From Clostridia bacterium (lineage in GTDB: Bacteria > Bacillota > Clostridia > Oscillospirales > Acutalibacteraceae): a DNA stretch of 34,746 nt. The position numbers and the translations under genes are program-made. The notes beneath the pieces were generated by a model. That model did not search any database and had not been told where the DNA came from. It worked only from the letters and a program-made list of their open reading frames with translations. Below are positions 6,932-14,673 of this stretch, in pieces. The first letter of the stretch is position 1. Each line of letters starts with the position of its first letter. The stretch is taken from assembly GCA_900767025.1 (NCBI GenBank), contig CAAFXS010000099.1, positions 1 to 34,746 of the forward strand, in the 5' to 3' direction.

Positions 6932-7746
6932 TTCGGCTCACTCCTTTCGTCAAGTACAGTTATATCAAATTTGAAAAAGGTATTACTTGATACATTTAAC
7001 TGCCCCGACGGTATTTTTTCAAAAATATAACTGTCTTTGTATCTCAAATTAAAACAGTTTGTTTTTTTGCCGTCTGCGCCTGTTTTTATAATCGTTTTAT
7101 CTATTGAATTTACAGTAATAAATTCATTTGCGGCAATATCAGCATTTATGCCGTATGTGTGACCGCTTATTGTTATATACGGGCTGTTGCATGCGCCGTA
7201 AATAGTTATTATGAAATTACACGGCGCAAAACTTTCATTGTTTAGTGTACTGCCGAGCAAATTTGACGAATAATCATGCGGAAAATCTCTGTTGTAGTCA
7301 AGGTTTGTGCCGCCTTTTTGCGTTAATCCATAGTTAAACTTTGTTGTTTTTTCGTTAATCCAGTAAGCATAGTCGCTATGAATAGTGATTTTGTTGTTCA
7401 AATATGATTTGTTCAGCAAATAATCACTTTTTGACGAGCCTGTAATAAAACACAACATATAATAATCACCTATGTACAATCTGCCGTGTTCGTTCGCAAT
7501 AACATCCTTTTCAAAAATTTCAAAAAGTCTGTTTTTTAGTATCAAACCCTCATGTTCTGATTTTGCTTTTATTTTTACAGGCAATGATTTTGTAACAATG
7601 CCTCTCTTAAAGCCTGATATTTTGTTATTTACAGAAGTGACATTCCATTCATAGTCTCTTAAATCGTTATAATCAACGAAATATACGCCGTCACCAAACA
7701 CAACTGTCTCATTAAGGTGATTGATATATTTGATTTTTTCAAGCAT
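6922..7746 (-). CDS. Distal tail (Dit-like) protein (274 aa)
   Basis: ATG after AAGGGGG, immediately after the tape-measure stop. Its position between the tape measure and the Tal-type protein, its length (274 aa) and the segmental pattern (N-terminal VFGDGVYFVDYNDLRDYEW, a central beta barrel, and a closing FKFDITVLDERSEPKWI strand) fit siphovirus distal tail / phage tail component proteins. These form a hexameric ring at the tube end that anchors the baseplate. No enzymatic motifs. The family call rests on synteny more than on sharp motifs. Confidence 0.75.
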   Translation of the reverse strand: MLEKIKYINHLNETVVFGDGVYFVDYNDLRDYEWNVTSVNNKISGFKRGIVTKSLPVKIKAKSEHEGLILKNRLFEIFEKDVIANEHGRLYIGDYYMLCFITGSSKSDYLLNKSYLNNKITIHSDYAYWINEKTTKFNYGLTQKGGTNLDYNRDFPHDYSSNLLGSTLNNESFAPCNFIITIYGACNSPYITISGHTYGINADIAANEFITVNSIDKTIIKTGADGKKTNCFNLRYKDSYIFEKIPSGQLNVSSNTFFKFDITVLDERSEPKWI

Positions 7747-9807
7747 TTATACAACCCCCTTAACAAGTCTTGCAAATTCTCTTTTGCCTATCGACAATGA
7801 CATATTTTCAAGCGCATCTCTCAAATTGCCGCCCATATTTTCATCGAGCATTAAAATAGCATTGAGTATCTTATAAAGCACTTCAATCAATACTTCATTA
7901 TTCGAGTTGACAGCCGCATTTATCATATTCATTAGAGTGTCTGCGCCTGATACAACCTCTGCGCCTGCCTCACCGCCGCCCAAAAGTTGACCCGACATCT
8001 GATTATATCCAAATATTGTAGGGCTTTCTAACAACATCGGATTGTCCATAGCCTTTGCGTACCAGTCAACACTAAATGACGGCACAGACGGCGGCATAAG
8101 ACTAAACGAGCCGTCAATTTTGAAATGCGGCAATTTCAAATCCGGCAATTTCCATTCAAAATTAAATTTTTCTTTTATAAACTCAATCGCTTCATCAACA
8201 ATATTTTTTACAAAGTTCATCGGGGTTTCTACTGCAAGTTTAATTGCTTCAAAAATACCAGAGAATATTGTTAAAATACCATTCAACGCCTCACCGATAT
8301 TGAGTGAGAAAACACCGCCTATAAACTGCACAATGCCGTCAAAAACAGGCTTTAATACATTGAGCCATAACGAGCCTATAAACTGAAAACAAGTTGTCAC
8401 AAGAGGAATTAAAAATGTGCTGAACACAAACTCAAATACCGGCAACAATACAAAACTTAAAAAATTGCTTATTGCTTCAAGTGTCGGTTTCAAATAATTT
8501 TCCCATGTGCCGGACATCGCCGTTGCCGCATTGCTGAAAAATTCCTGTATTGCCGGCATGTATTGTTCAAATTTTTGTTTGACCTCTGTAATAATATATA
8601 CAATAAAGTCAAAAACAGGCTTTCCAATTGTTTCCCATATTGTTTGAATTACACCGAGCGAATTTGTAAATGCGCCCTCTGTCACCCCGAACAGTGACGG
8701 AAATGTTTCTTGTAGTGCCTGTATAACAGTTTCAAATATTGTCGGTATAGTCTGAACAATAACAATCGCCAATTCTGGCAATGCTTTTGCAAGCCCTATT
8801 ACAAGAGATGCGGCGGCTTGAATAAGTGTCGGTAACAGTTCTTTTGCGAGTTTAGGTATATTTTGTGCAATAACAGGAATAAGCCCATTTACAAGTTTTA
8901 CAATACCACCTAATACCTTTGAAATACGAGGCATAATGTTATTTACACTTGCCGATGCCGTTCCAACAAATCTGTCTATCAATGCGCCTAAACCCGCATT
9001 ATCTTTTCCAAGTCCTGCTATAAGGTTATCCCATGCGGCTTTCATTGAGCCTGCCGAGCCTTGAATTGTTTCGCTTGCTTCGAGTGCTGTCGTTCCTGTA
9101 ATGCCGAGATGCTTTTGAATTACTGAAATTGCGTTGACCTGATTAGCAAAAGACATATCGGTTGCATCAACGGTTATTCCGAGTTCTTTTTGAACATCAA
9201 CCATTTTTGCGGCATCTGCAATAAGCCTTTCCATTTCGCCTTTTGTGCCGCCGTAACCAAGTTTCAGGTTGTCGAGCATTGTGTAATTCTGCTTTGCAAA
9301 ACCGCTGTACGCATTTTGAATACTTTCCATTGAAGTACCCATTTTGTTTGCGTTATCAGACATATCCCTGATTGCTCTGTCTGCATAATCTGCGGCTTTT
9401 GCTGTGTCACCGTCAAGCGACTGAATAAGAGAAGCGGCAAAACTTGTAGCCTGTTCCATATATGCGTTTGCTGATAGCCCTGCAGTTTTATAAGCATTAT
9501 CCGCATATTCCTGTACTTTGCTTGCGCCGTCTTTGAAAAGTGTTTCTACACCGCCGACTAACTGCTCATATTCGCCATAAGCACTAACTGACTGCTTTGC
9601 AAGCATAGTCAAAGCCCCTGCGCCTGCTAATATGCCTGCGCCGAAAACTTTACCGAATTTTACAGCCGCATTTCCGATGCCGCCTAATACTTTGCCTATT
9701 CGGCTTTCGCTTTTTTCGCCCTCTTCGCTTACTTCTTGAAGTTCTTTTTTTGCCGTATCAACACCCCTGATAGCAAGAGTGCCGAATAACTTAAAAAGTT
9801 CTATCAT
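7747..9807 (-). CDS. Tail tape measure protein (686 aa)
   Basis: This is the longest ORF, starting directly after the stop of the preceding chaperone-region gene. The N-terminus (ELFKLFGTLAIRGVDTAKKE) leads to a hydrophobic segment (FGAGILAGAGALTMLAKQ). Next is the TP901-type core (YEQLVGGVETLFKDGASKVQ, ANKMGTSMESIQNAYSGFAK), then long hydrophobic helical stretches (residues about 300-560), and a C-terminal region containing GQLLGGGEAGAEVVSG. It sets tail length and is ejected to help DNA entry. About 690 residues predict a tail near 100 nm at roughly 0.15 nm per residue (rule of thumb). Confidence 0.93.
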   Translation of the reverse strand: MIELFKLFGTLAIRGVDTAKKELQEVSEEGEKSESRIGKVLGGIGNAAVKFGKVFGAGILAGAGALTMLAKQSVSAYGEYEQLVGGVETLFKDGASKVQEYADNAYKTAGLSANAYMEQATSFAASLIQSLDGDTAKAADYADRAIRDMSDNANKMGTSMESIQNAYSGFAKQNYTMLDNLKLGYGGTKGEMERLIADAAKMVDVQKELGITVDATDMSFANQVNAISVIQKHLGITGTTALEASETIQGSAGSMKAAWDNLIAGLGKDNAGLGALIDRFVGTASASVNNIMPRISKVLGGIVKLVNGLIPVIAQNIPKLAKELLPTLIQAAASLVIGLAKALPELAIVIVQTIPTIFETVIQALQETFPSLFGVTEGAFTNSLGVIQTIWETIGKPVFDFIVYIITEVKQKFEQYMPAIQEFFSNAATAMSGTWENYLKPTLEAISNFLSFVLLPVFEFVFSTFLIPLVTTCFQFIGSLWLNVLKPVFDGIVQFIGGVFSLNIGEALNGILTIFSGIFEAIKLAVETPMNFVKNIVDEAIEFIKEKFNFEWKLPDLKLPHFKIDGSFSLMPPSVPSFSVDWYAKAMDNPMLLESPTIFGYNQMSGQLLGGGEAGAEVVSGADTLMNMINAAVNSNNEVLIEVLYKILNAILMLDENMGGNLRDALENMSLSIGKREFARLVKGVV

Positions 9808-10116
9808 TTATTTTGCTTTCACCCCCTTATTTTGAGAGTTGAAAATATTTATTATTTCGTTTGTATTATTTATCGTTGCTTTCACATCTGCATCTGTCAT
9901 ATTTTGATTTTTATTTATCATCTGCATTTCTGATTTCCATTCGTCAAAAGATTTATCGTAAACCCTATGCAAATAATATTCCCATTCCGTCTTTTCGTTC
10001 ATTTCTTTGTTTACAGTCAAGACAAAATCGGCAACAAAATCTGACAGCCTGCGTGTGTCAATCATTCCCTGTATAAAAGGAAATGGACATGCGTACCTTT
10101 TATGTAGCATGTCCAT
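9808..10116 (-). CDS. Tail assembly chaperone, downstream (GT-type) ORF (102 aa)
   Basis: The ORF MDMLHKRYACPFPFIQGMID...WEYYLHRVYDKSFDEWKSEM sits between the G-type chaperone and the tape measure, exactly where the T part of a G-GT frameshift pair lies. The ribosome binding site at its own ATG is weak (AGGCG, about 12 nt upstream). The -1 frame stays open leftward across the upstream stop and encodes IVQIGEFQF before this Met, so a fused GT product by -1 frameshifting is possible. No classic X XXY YYZ slippery heptamer is visible in the overlap, so independent initiation cannot be excluded. Confidence 0.75.
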   Translation of the reverse strand: MDMLHKRYACPFPFIQGMIDTRRLSDFVADFVLTVNKEMNEKTEWEYYLHRVYDKSFDEWKSEMQMINKNQNMTDADVKATINNTNEIINIFNSQNKGVKAK

Positions 10117-10130
10117 AAATTGAAATTCGC

Positions 10131-10571
10131 CTATTTGAACAATGTGAAAACAACCTTGATAAAATCCGCAAAATCCTCTTTGCGCAATACATCAATAATC
10201 ATCTGCGTAAAATCCGCCATTGAGAGTTTTCTTATCTGTTTTTCATTCAGATTAGATACAGATGCGAGAAATTTATAAATATCTTCTTCGCATTTCGGCA
10301 AATTCTCAATCACGATGCCCAAAATATCAATAACGATATTTGCGCCTATTTCAATAACATCAAAATCAGAGTTTGCGCCCTCTTTTGCCGCACTTTCGAC
10401 CTTAATTTTATTGATAATATTTTTTACCGCACCATCGCCGCCAAAAAGTACCTTAAACTCATTTATACCAATGCCTTTTATGATTTTACACATTGAAAAA
10501 ATTGCCGTTGCTTCGAGTTTATAAAGTTCATACGGCTTATTTTTTATGATTTCTGCGTTGTTTTCTTTCAT
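10131..10571 (-). CDS. Tail assembly chaperone, G-type (146 aa)
   Basis: ATG after AAAGGGG. A helical, charged protein (YELYKLEATAIFSMCKIIKG ... SMADFTQMIIDVLRKEDFAD) of the size and position of siphovirus G proteins: after the major tail protein and before the tape measure. The recurring FxxFIKVVFxL C-terminal end precedes a TAG stop with the T-type ORF in the -1 frame. It would bind the tape measure and recruit tail-tube subunits during assembly, and is not kept in the virion. Confidence 0.75.
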   Translation of the reverse strand: MKENNAEIIKNKPYELYKLEATAIFSMCKIIKGIGINEFKVLFGGDGAVKNIINKIKVESAAKEGANSDFDVIEIGANIVIDILGIVIENLPKCEEDIYKFLASVSNLNEKQIRKLSMADFTQMIIDVLRKEDFADFIKVVFTLFK

Positions 10572-10600
10572 TTTTTCAAACCCCTTTTATAACTTAAATT

Positions 10601-11176
10601 TTATTCTTCAACAAAAAATATTTTTGCCGGAATAGTATCAAGATTACCTGCGTTCTCTGCGTGGGCTTCCATTGTAAGAGCAACAGTACCCTGACCTTTG
10701 CTCTTAATGTCAATTTTCAAACCGCCTGTGCAAAGTGCACTTTCAAGAATTGCAATAACCTTTTTTGAGCCGTCTGCGGTATATCCAACAAATCCAAAGC
10801 CGTCCACATAGTCGCCCTCTTCAATAACTGATTTCGGTGTGACAGAAGTATATTTTGTGCCTGTTTTTGCTTCACCGATTACAGCCATTGCCGCAACATC
10901 AGGGGTCAACTCCGTGAATGTCGCTTTAATAACTGCCGAGCCTCCTGTCATTACTTCCTGACCCTTGAATTTTACATACGCACCGTCAAATTCAAGCGTT
11001 GTGATTTCGCCTATAATTTCAATAGAGCCGCCGCCGCTTGTCGCACCGATTATTGTGCCTGCGGTCAACACGCCTGTTGCTTCGTCAAAACTCATGCCTT
11101 TATGATATGTGCCTGCACCAAACAGTACATTTTTTGGCGATGATGCTGTTACGCCGTGCTTTCCTGCAACTGACAT
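10601..11176 (-). CDS. Major tail tube protein (191 aa)
   Basis: ATG after AAAGGGGATTTATAATCT. A beta-rich protein (VTASSPKNVLFGAGTYHKGM, TIIGATSGGGSIEIIGEITT, YVKFKGQEVMTGGSAVIKAT) of the usual length for siphovirus tail tube subunits that polymerise around the tape measure. Its location between the tail-completion gene and chaperones matches canonical order. Glycine-rich loops and regular beta alternation support a tube fold. No additional Ig-like domain is appended. Confidence 0.85.
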   Translation of the reverse strand: MSVAGKHGVTASSPKNVLFGAGTYHKGMSFDEATGVLTAGTIIGATSGGGSIEIIGEITTLEFDGAYVKFKGQEVMTGGSAVIKATFTELTPDVAAMAVIGEAKTGTKYTSVTPKSVIEEGDYVDGFGFVGYTADGSKKVIAILESALCTGGLKIDIKSKGQGTVALTMEAHAENAGNLDTIPAKIFFVEE

Positions 11177-11179
11177 AGA

Positions 11180-11554
11180 TTATAAATCCCCTTTCCATTC
11201 TGTAATTGATAGATTTATTTGTATTCTTTTTAGGTCGCTGTCATTTTGAGGTATATAAACAGAATTTTCGTATCTGATAATTAGCGCACCTGTTTCTGTG
11301 CTTATTCTTAAACCGTAAATAGCATTAAAGTGCTTCATTATCTTTTCTTTTATCAACTCCAAGTCGTTTATGTAGCCTCTGTGCCAACCGTTTATAATAA
11401 AGGTCGTTTCAATTCTGCCGTCCTCTGCCGGAATGCTTTCTTGTCCTAATTCCCCCACAAAATACGGATATGTAACTTCCTTTGTCCATTGTCCGAACTC
11501 ATAGGGGATTGATAACTTCTCAAATTCACGCCGAACATAGCCCAATTTATTCAA
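11180..11554 (-). CDS. Tail terminator / completion protein (124 aa)
   Basis: The start is TTG, directly abutting the TAA of the previous gene, with AAAGGGGATG as ribosome binding site. The sequence MNKLGYVRREFEKLSIPYEF, then YPYFVGELGQESIPAEDG and TFIINGWHRGY, gives an alpha/beta protein of the length of siphovirus tail terminators (gpU/gp17-like), and its place after the gp10-like gene and before the tube protein agrees. It would cap the growing tail tube and join it to the head. Non-ATG start is notable. Confidence 0.75.
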   Translation of the reverse strand: MNKLGYVRREFEKLSIPYEFGQWTKEVTYPYFVGELGQESIPAEDGRIETTFIINGWHRGYINDLELIKEKIMKHFNAIYGLRISTETGALIIRYENSVYIPQNDSDLKRIQINLSITEWKGDL

Positions 11555-12043
11555 TTATTTCATCCCCTTTAATTCGTTCTCTATATGTTTAATGATTTTT
11601 TCCTTGTTATCATTAAAAGACTTAAACAACGGTCTTTGCGGATGCATGCCGTATGTATGAGCATATTTCATTCCGTCTTTGCCGTTTACAACCTTAAAGC
11701 CGTATGCATTTGCAACCGCTTCACTTATCATGCCCTCACCGTTACCGATAGGGATATACCAACCGCCTTTTCTGCCGTCGCCGTTCAATGCGTATTCACC
11801 TGTGCCGTATTCAAGCCATATCGCTGTTTCAAGCGGATTACCGATATATGCGGTATATGTTTCATCGTCAATGACATGTCGCCAACTGCCTTTTGTTTTG
11901 CCGCCTGAAATTTTGCCAACACTTGTATTGCGCTTTGTCGCACTTTCCAATTCTGCGGCGCACTCTTCCAATGCGTTGAGAATTGTTTCTTCTAAAAGCC
12001 CGATAACTTCAATAGAATTATCTTCAAAAATGACATTATCCAT
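11555..12043 (-). CDS. HK97 gp10-like head-tail joining protein (162 aa)
   Basis: I prefer the ATG at 12043 (MDNVIFEDN) over the GTG at 12052, because the AAGG upstream is too close to the GTG. The protein carries the HK97-gp10 family features: N-terminal amphipathic helix (LLEETILNALEECAAELESA), then SWRHVIDDETYTAYIGNPLE with TAIWLEYGTGEY, and a C-terminal HPQRPLFKSFNDNKEKIIKH. It joins the head connector to the tail. It overlaps the adaptor gene end by 8 nt. Confidence 0.88.
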   Translation of the reverse strand: MDNVIFEDNSIEVIGLLEETILNALEECAAELESATKRNTSVGKISGGKTKGSWRHVIDDETYTAYIGNPLETAIWLEYGTGEYALNGDGRKGGWYIPIGNGEGMISEAVANAYGFKVVNGKDGMKYAHTYGMHPQRPLFKSFNDNKEKIIKHIENELKGMK

Positions 12044-12383
12044 TCCATTCACCGACCTTTTTCAAAAATATTTCAATCTGTTCGTTCATTTCGTCCGGGT
12101 TGTCGATATATGTGACCGTGTAAACAGAATTTTTTATTATCATTCTTGTGTTTTCTGCATTTAGGCTGTCAAAAACTGTTGAATAGTCGCATAAAAAACA
12201 ATGCGTGCTTTCTTCGATTTTTGCGTTATATGTCGTGTAATTGCTGTTGCCGCCCTGCAAGCCTAACCAACCTTTGACCGTGCATATTTCCGTCCACTCT
12301 TTTATGCCCTCGCCGATTTCGTTATATCCCGGTGTAGTTTTTGTTTGAACAGTACCATAGATATTTCCGCCAATATTAGCCAT
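12036..12383 (-). CDS. Head closure / head-tail stopper protein (115 aa)
   Basis: Start at MANIGGNIYGTV, with GAGGTG six bases upstream; a GTG start further 5' would sit in the ribosome binding site. A small beta-barrel-like protein (TVKGWLGLQGGNSNYTTYNA, MIIKNSVYTVTYIDNPDEMN) in the position of the SPP1 gp16 / HK97 gp-type head closure protein, between connector and gp10-like gene. It would stop DNA leaking from the filled head. Call relies on order, length and fold character. Confidence 0.75.
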   Translation of the reverse strand: MANIGGNIYGTVQTKTTPGYNEIGEGIKEWTEICTVKGWLGLQGGNSNYTTYNAKIEESTHCFLCDYSTVFDSLNAENTRMIIKNSVYTVTYIDNPDEMNEQIEIFLKKVGEWNG

Positions 12384-12385
12384 TC

Positions 12386-12916
12386 TTAACACCTCGCTTT
12401 TTTATAAGGCTGTAAAGCCCCAAACAGCGATGACGGATAGCCCATTATATTAGAATTATCATAATTGAAATAGGTGACAGAATGCCTTGACAGCGTTTCA
12501 GACTGAATGCCGACTTTTGAACGGTTATTTACTTCCCATTCAAGAATATTGATAGCGCAATAAATAACATCTGACGGATATTCAACCTTTGTAACAGTCG
12601 ATATTCCGTCTGTATCTGCTATTTTTTCGTTGACTGATACAGTGTTGTCTGACGCGGTTTTGACCGTATATAAGCCTTTTGCTTTGCCGTAACTTATTTC
12701 TATTGTATCGCCAACTTCAAAACTGTTTTTTTCCGTGAGATATAAAATACCGCCGTTTATTTCGGCGGTATTTCTATATGCTCTGTTTTGAAAATTGTTG
12801 TTTGTGTATGCTCTGATAGCACTTTCAATAGAATTAAGTTTTAATGTCAATCTTTCGTCCGTCCAATCATTAAAGGCGGCAAACATTTCTCTTGCATTGT
12901 TAATTGACATTATCAT
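12386..12916 (-). CDS. Head-tail connector / adaptor protein (176 aa)
   Basis: ATG after AGGGGGTG. The N-terminal helical part (AREMFAAFNDWTDERLTLKL, SIESAIRAYTNNNFQNRAYR) resembles gp6/gp15-type connector proteins, but an inserted beta segment (GGILYLTEKNSFEVGDTIEI, YTVKTASDNTVSVNEKIAD) follows, then a closing helix (YCAINILEWEVNNRS) and a C-terminal tail. It lies after the major capsid gene. It would dock to the portal as the first connector ring. The mid-protein beta insertion is also seen in other Clostridia connectors. Confidence 0.8.
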   Translation of the reverse strand: MIMSINNAREMFAAFNDWTDERLTLKLNSIESAIRAYTNNNFQNRAYRNTAEINGGILYLTEKNSFEVGDTIEISYGKAKGLYTVKTASDNTVSVNEKIADTDGISTVTKVEYPSDVIYCAINILEWEVNNRSKVGIQSETLSRHSVTYFNYDNSNIMGYPSSLFGALQPYKKARC

Positions 12917-12934
12917 AGGGAAAACACCCCCTAA

Positions 12935-13798
12935 TTACTTTTCTTTGACTTTGAGGATAACAACCTTTTCCTCGTTTGTGAGTGCCGGCATGCCATACGC
13001 TGTGCAAATAATGTTATCTGCAACACCGGCTTCTCTGTCATGCTCTACAAGATTGCCTTTTTTCAGGAAATAGGTGACTGCCGGCATATCATCTTCACTC
13101 TCTGCATCGTTGTTAAGTTTGATAATAGGATTGTAATATACGCCCTCTTCACACTTAACTTTGTTTGATACGACAACTTCACAGCCTGCAATTCTGCCGA
13201 TAGAGCCGGAAACCATAACGCCTGCTTCAAACTTATCTGCTGAAATAAAATCAGAGTCTTTTCTCAACTGTGTTTTCTGCTTTGAGTGAATAAGAATGAC
13301 CTTGCGGCTGTCCTCTTCTTCTGCGAACATGTCAACACCGTCAACAATAGCCGAATACTTCAAAACTGCCGTTGAACAGTCGCAAACATTCTTTGAGCCG
13401 TAAAGAACATTTACTCTGTCATTGTCAAGTTTTTCAGAAATAGCCATTGCAATCTGCTTTGTTGCTGTGCCAACTGGGTCGCCGTAACCTGTCAACTGCG
13501 CCTCATCTGTAAGGCGTACGGCTTTACCAATCTTTTTAATCTTATACTGTGAAGTCGTAAAAGCCATTTTCGTGCGGTCAATAGGGTCGCCCTCTGCGTA
13601 CTCTGCCGCTTCACCGATGTAGCCCCATTTTGGTACTGTAATTGTTGAGCCCGGCTGTCCTTCAAGTGTGTTGTCAACCTTGATATAGCCTGTCATTACA
13701 GCCTTTTTTGACACCTTTGCGTTAATCATGTCTGATACAACCTGTGGGTCAAATACATCGCCGTTTACAAGTGTTGTTGTTTTGCTCAAATCTGCCAT
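12935..13798 (-). CDS. Major capsid protein (HK97 fold, 287 aa)
   Basis: ATG after GAAAGGAATTT. The sequence contains elements of HK97-like capsids of the N4-gp56/P22-like branch in Bacillota phages: VFDPQVVSDMINAKVSKKAV (N-arm), PGSTITVPKWGYIGEAAEYA (E-loop region) and YKIKKIGKAVRLTDEAQLTG (spine helix area). It ends with an EVVVSNKVKCEEG-type A-domain. No protease gene is nearby and the protein starts directly with the shell sequence, so maturation probably relies on the separate scaffold. Located after the scaffold gene, the usual order. Confidence 0.9.
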   Translation of the reverse strand: MADLSKTTTLVNGDVFDPQVVSDMINAKVSKKAVMTGYIKVDNTLEGQPGSTITVPKWGYIGEAAEYAEGDPIDRTKMAFTTSQYKIKKIGKAVRLTDEAQLTGYGDPVGTATKQIAMAISEKLDNDRVNVLYGSKNVCDCSTAVLKYSAIVDGVDMFAEEEDSRKVILIHSKQKTQLRKDSDFISADKFEAGVMVSGSIGRIAGCEVVVSNKVKCEEGVYYNPIIKLNNDAESEDDMPAVTYFLKKGNLVEHDREAGVADNIICTAYGMPALTNEEKVVILKVKEK

Positions 13799-13825
13799 AA
13801 TAAAAAATTCCTTTCAAAAAATAGT

Positions 13826-14446
13826 TTATTTAGATAACTGCTCATAAAGTTCAGGCTGATTTTGTTTCATTTCAACCCTCGATTTATAGCCCATCTTTTC
13901 AAATTGTTCTTTTGTAACAGACGGTGGATTGTCGTTTGTTTTAGGCAATTTGTTTTCAATGATATTTTTGCTCTCTTTGACACTTTCAAACTGATTAGGG
14001 AATTGAGTTTTCAAGCCTGCAAGTTTATCATCAATGCCTTTGATTTTTCCATTGTCGTCAAGTTCCAATTCACCTTTTTCTTTCAGTTTATAGGTCATGT
14101 AGTCAATATCCGTTGCTTTTGCGCCCAAAAGAGCAACCTTTATTTCACTTTCAAGTTGCGCCTGTTTGTTTTCTTCTTTCAGTCTGCCGATTTCGGCTTC
14201 ATACTCCGCAACTTTATTTTTTAGTGCCTCATTGCCTGCATTGTCGGTCTTTAACTGTTCAATAAGTTTTGTTGCCTCTGCGTTTTGTGCCGTCAATGCA
14301 TCAAGGTCTGTTTTTGCCTTTTTATAGCGCACATCCAAATTTTCTTCACCGGCAATAAATAACTTATTCTCTTTCATTGCCTGCAATGTTTTTGTGATTG
14401 CCTCTTCGTTTACACCGTTTGCTTTCAAAATTTCTGATAAATTCAT
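13826..14446 (-). CDS. Scaffold protein, GP20-like (206 aa)
   Basis: ATG after AAGAAAGGAATT. It has the typical layout of the phage minor structural protein GP20 / scaffold family: a short N-terminal domain (MNLSEILKANGVNEEAITKT), a long coiled coil (about residues 45-110, rich in E, K, A, L: KNKVAEYEAEIGRLKEENKQ), and a basic C-terminal part (KEQFEKMGYKSRVEMKQNQP) likely to contact the capsid protein. It guides shell assembly and is removed afterwards. It follows a strong terminator, so it probably has its own promoter. Confidence 0.88.
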   Translation of the reverse strand: MNLSEILKANGVNEEAITKTLQAMKENKLFIAGEENLDVRYKKAKTDLDALTAQNAEATKLIEQLKTDNAGNEALKNKVAEYEAEIGRLKEENKQAQLESEIKVALLGAKATDIDYMTYKLKEKGELELDDNGKIKGIDDKLAGLKTQFPNQFESVKESKNIIENKLPKTNDNPPSVTKEQFEKMGYKSRVEMKQNQPELYEQLSK

Positions 14447-14554
14447 GCTAATTCCTTTCTTTACGCCTTTTTACATGTTCTCGCCATGATTTTTGGAATA
14501 GGTGTTTTACATTACCCCTAATGCGTGAATAGTTTAATGCCGTGTTCAGGGCAT
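14447..14554 (-). promoter_or_regulatory. Leader of the scaffold-capsid operon
   Basis: The 108-nt gap between the terminator at 14560-14587 and the scaffold start must carry a promoter if the terminator is efficient. The best candidate I see on the minus strand is TTAAAC, a 17-nt spacer, then TAATGT, which is weak. No other structure stands out. A phage-activated promoter is possible. Confidence 0.3.
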
Positions 14555-14587
14555 ATAAAAAGCACCCTGCATTTCTGCAAAGTGCTT
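14555..14587 (-). terminator. Rho-independent terminator with GAAA tetraloop
   Basis: On the minus strand a 12-bp uninterrupted stem (14587-14576 with 14571-14560, including two G:U pairs) is closed by a GAAA tetraloop (14575-14572) and followed by TTTTTAT. It lies after the MuF gene and its tiny downstream ORF and before the scaffold gene, so it separates packaging/portal/MuF from the capsid operon. G:U pairing makes the structure specific to the leftward transcript. Confidence 0.9.
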
Positions 14588-14592
14588 AATTG

Positions 14593-14673
14593 TTATTTAC
14601 TATTGTTTATTTTTATAGGTTTTGCCTGTCCTATCATTCGCTCAAACAAATCCTTGATTTCTTCGTTAGTCAT
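14593..14673 (-). CDS. Tiny ORF overlapping the MuF toxin stop codon (26 aa)
   Basis: The ORF MTNEEIKDLFERMIGQAKPI plus six residues (KINNSK) starts with an ATG lying inside the end of the MuF-ART gene (AATGACTAA), giving an 8-nt overlap, and ends 6 bases before the terminator. No ribosome binding site is convincing beyond TTGCGGAAA, so it depends on coupling. It may be a remnant of a former downstream gene, for instance an immunity gene, or a non-coding trailer. Included because it fills the gap between a toxin-like gene and its terminator. Confidence 0.4.
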   Translation of the reverse strand: MTNEEIKDLFERMIGQAKPIKINNSK

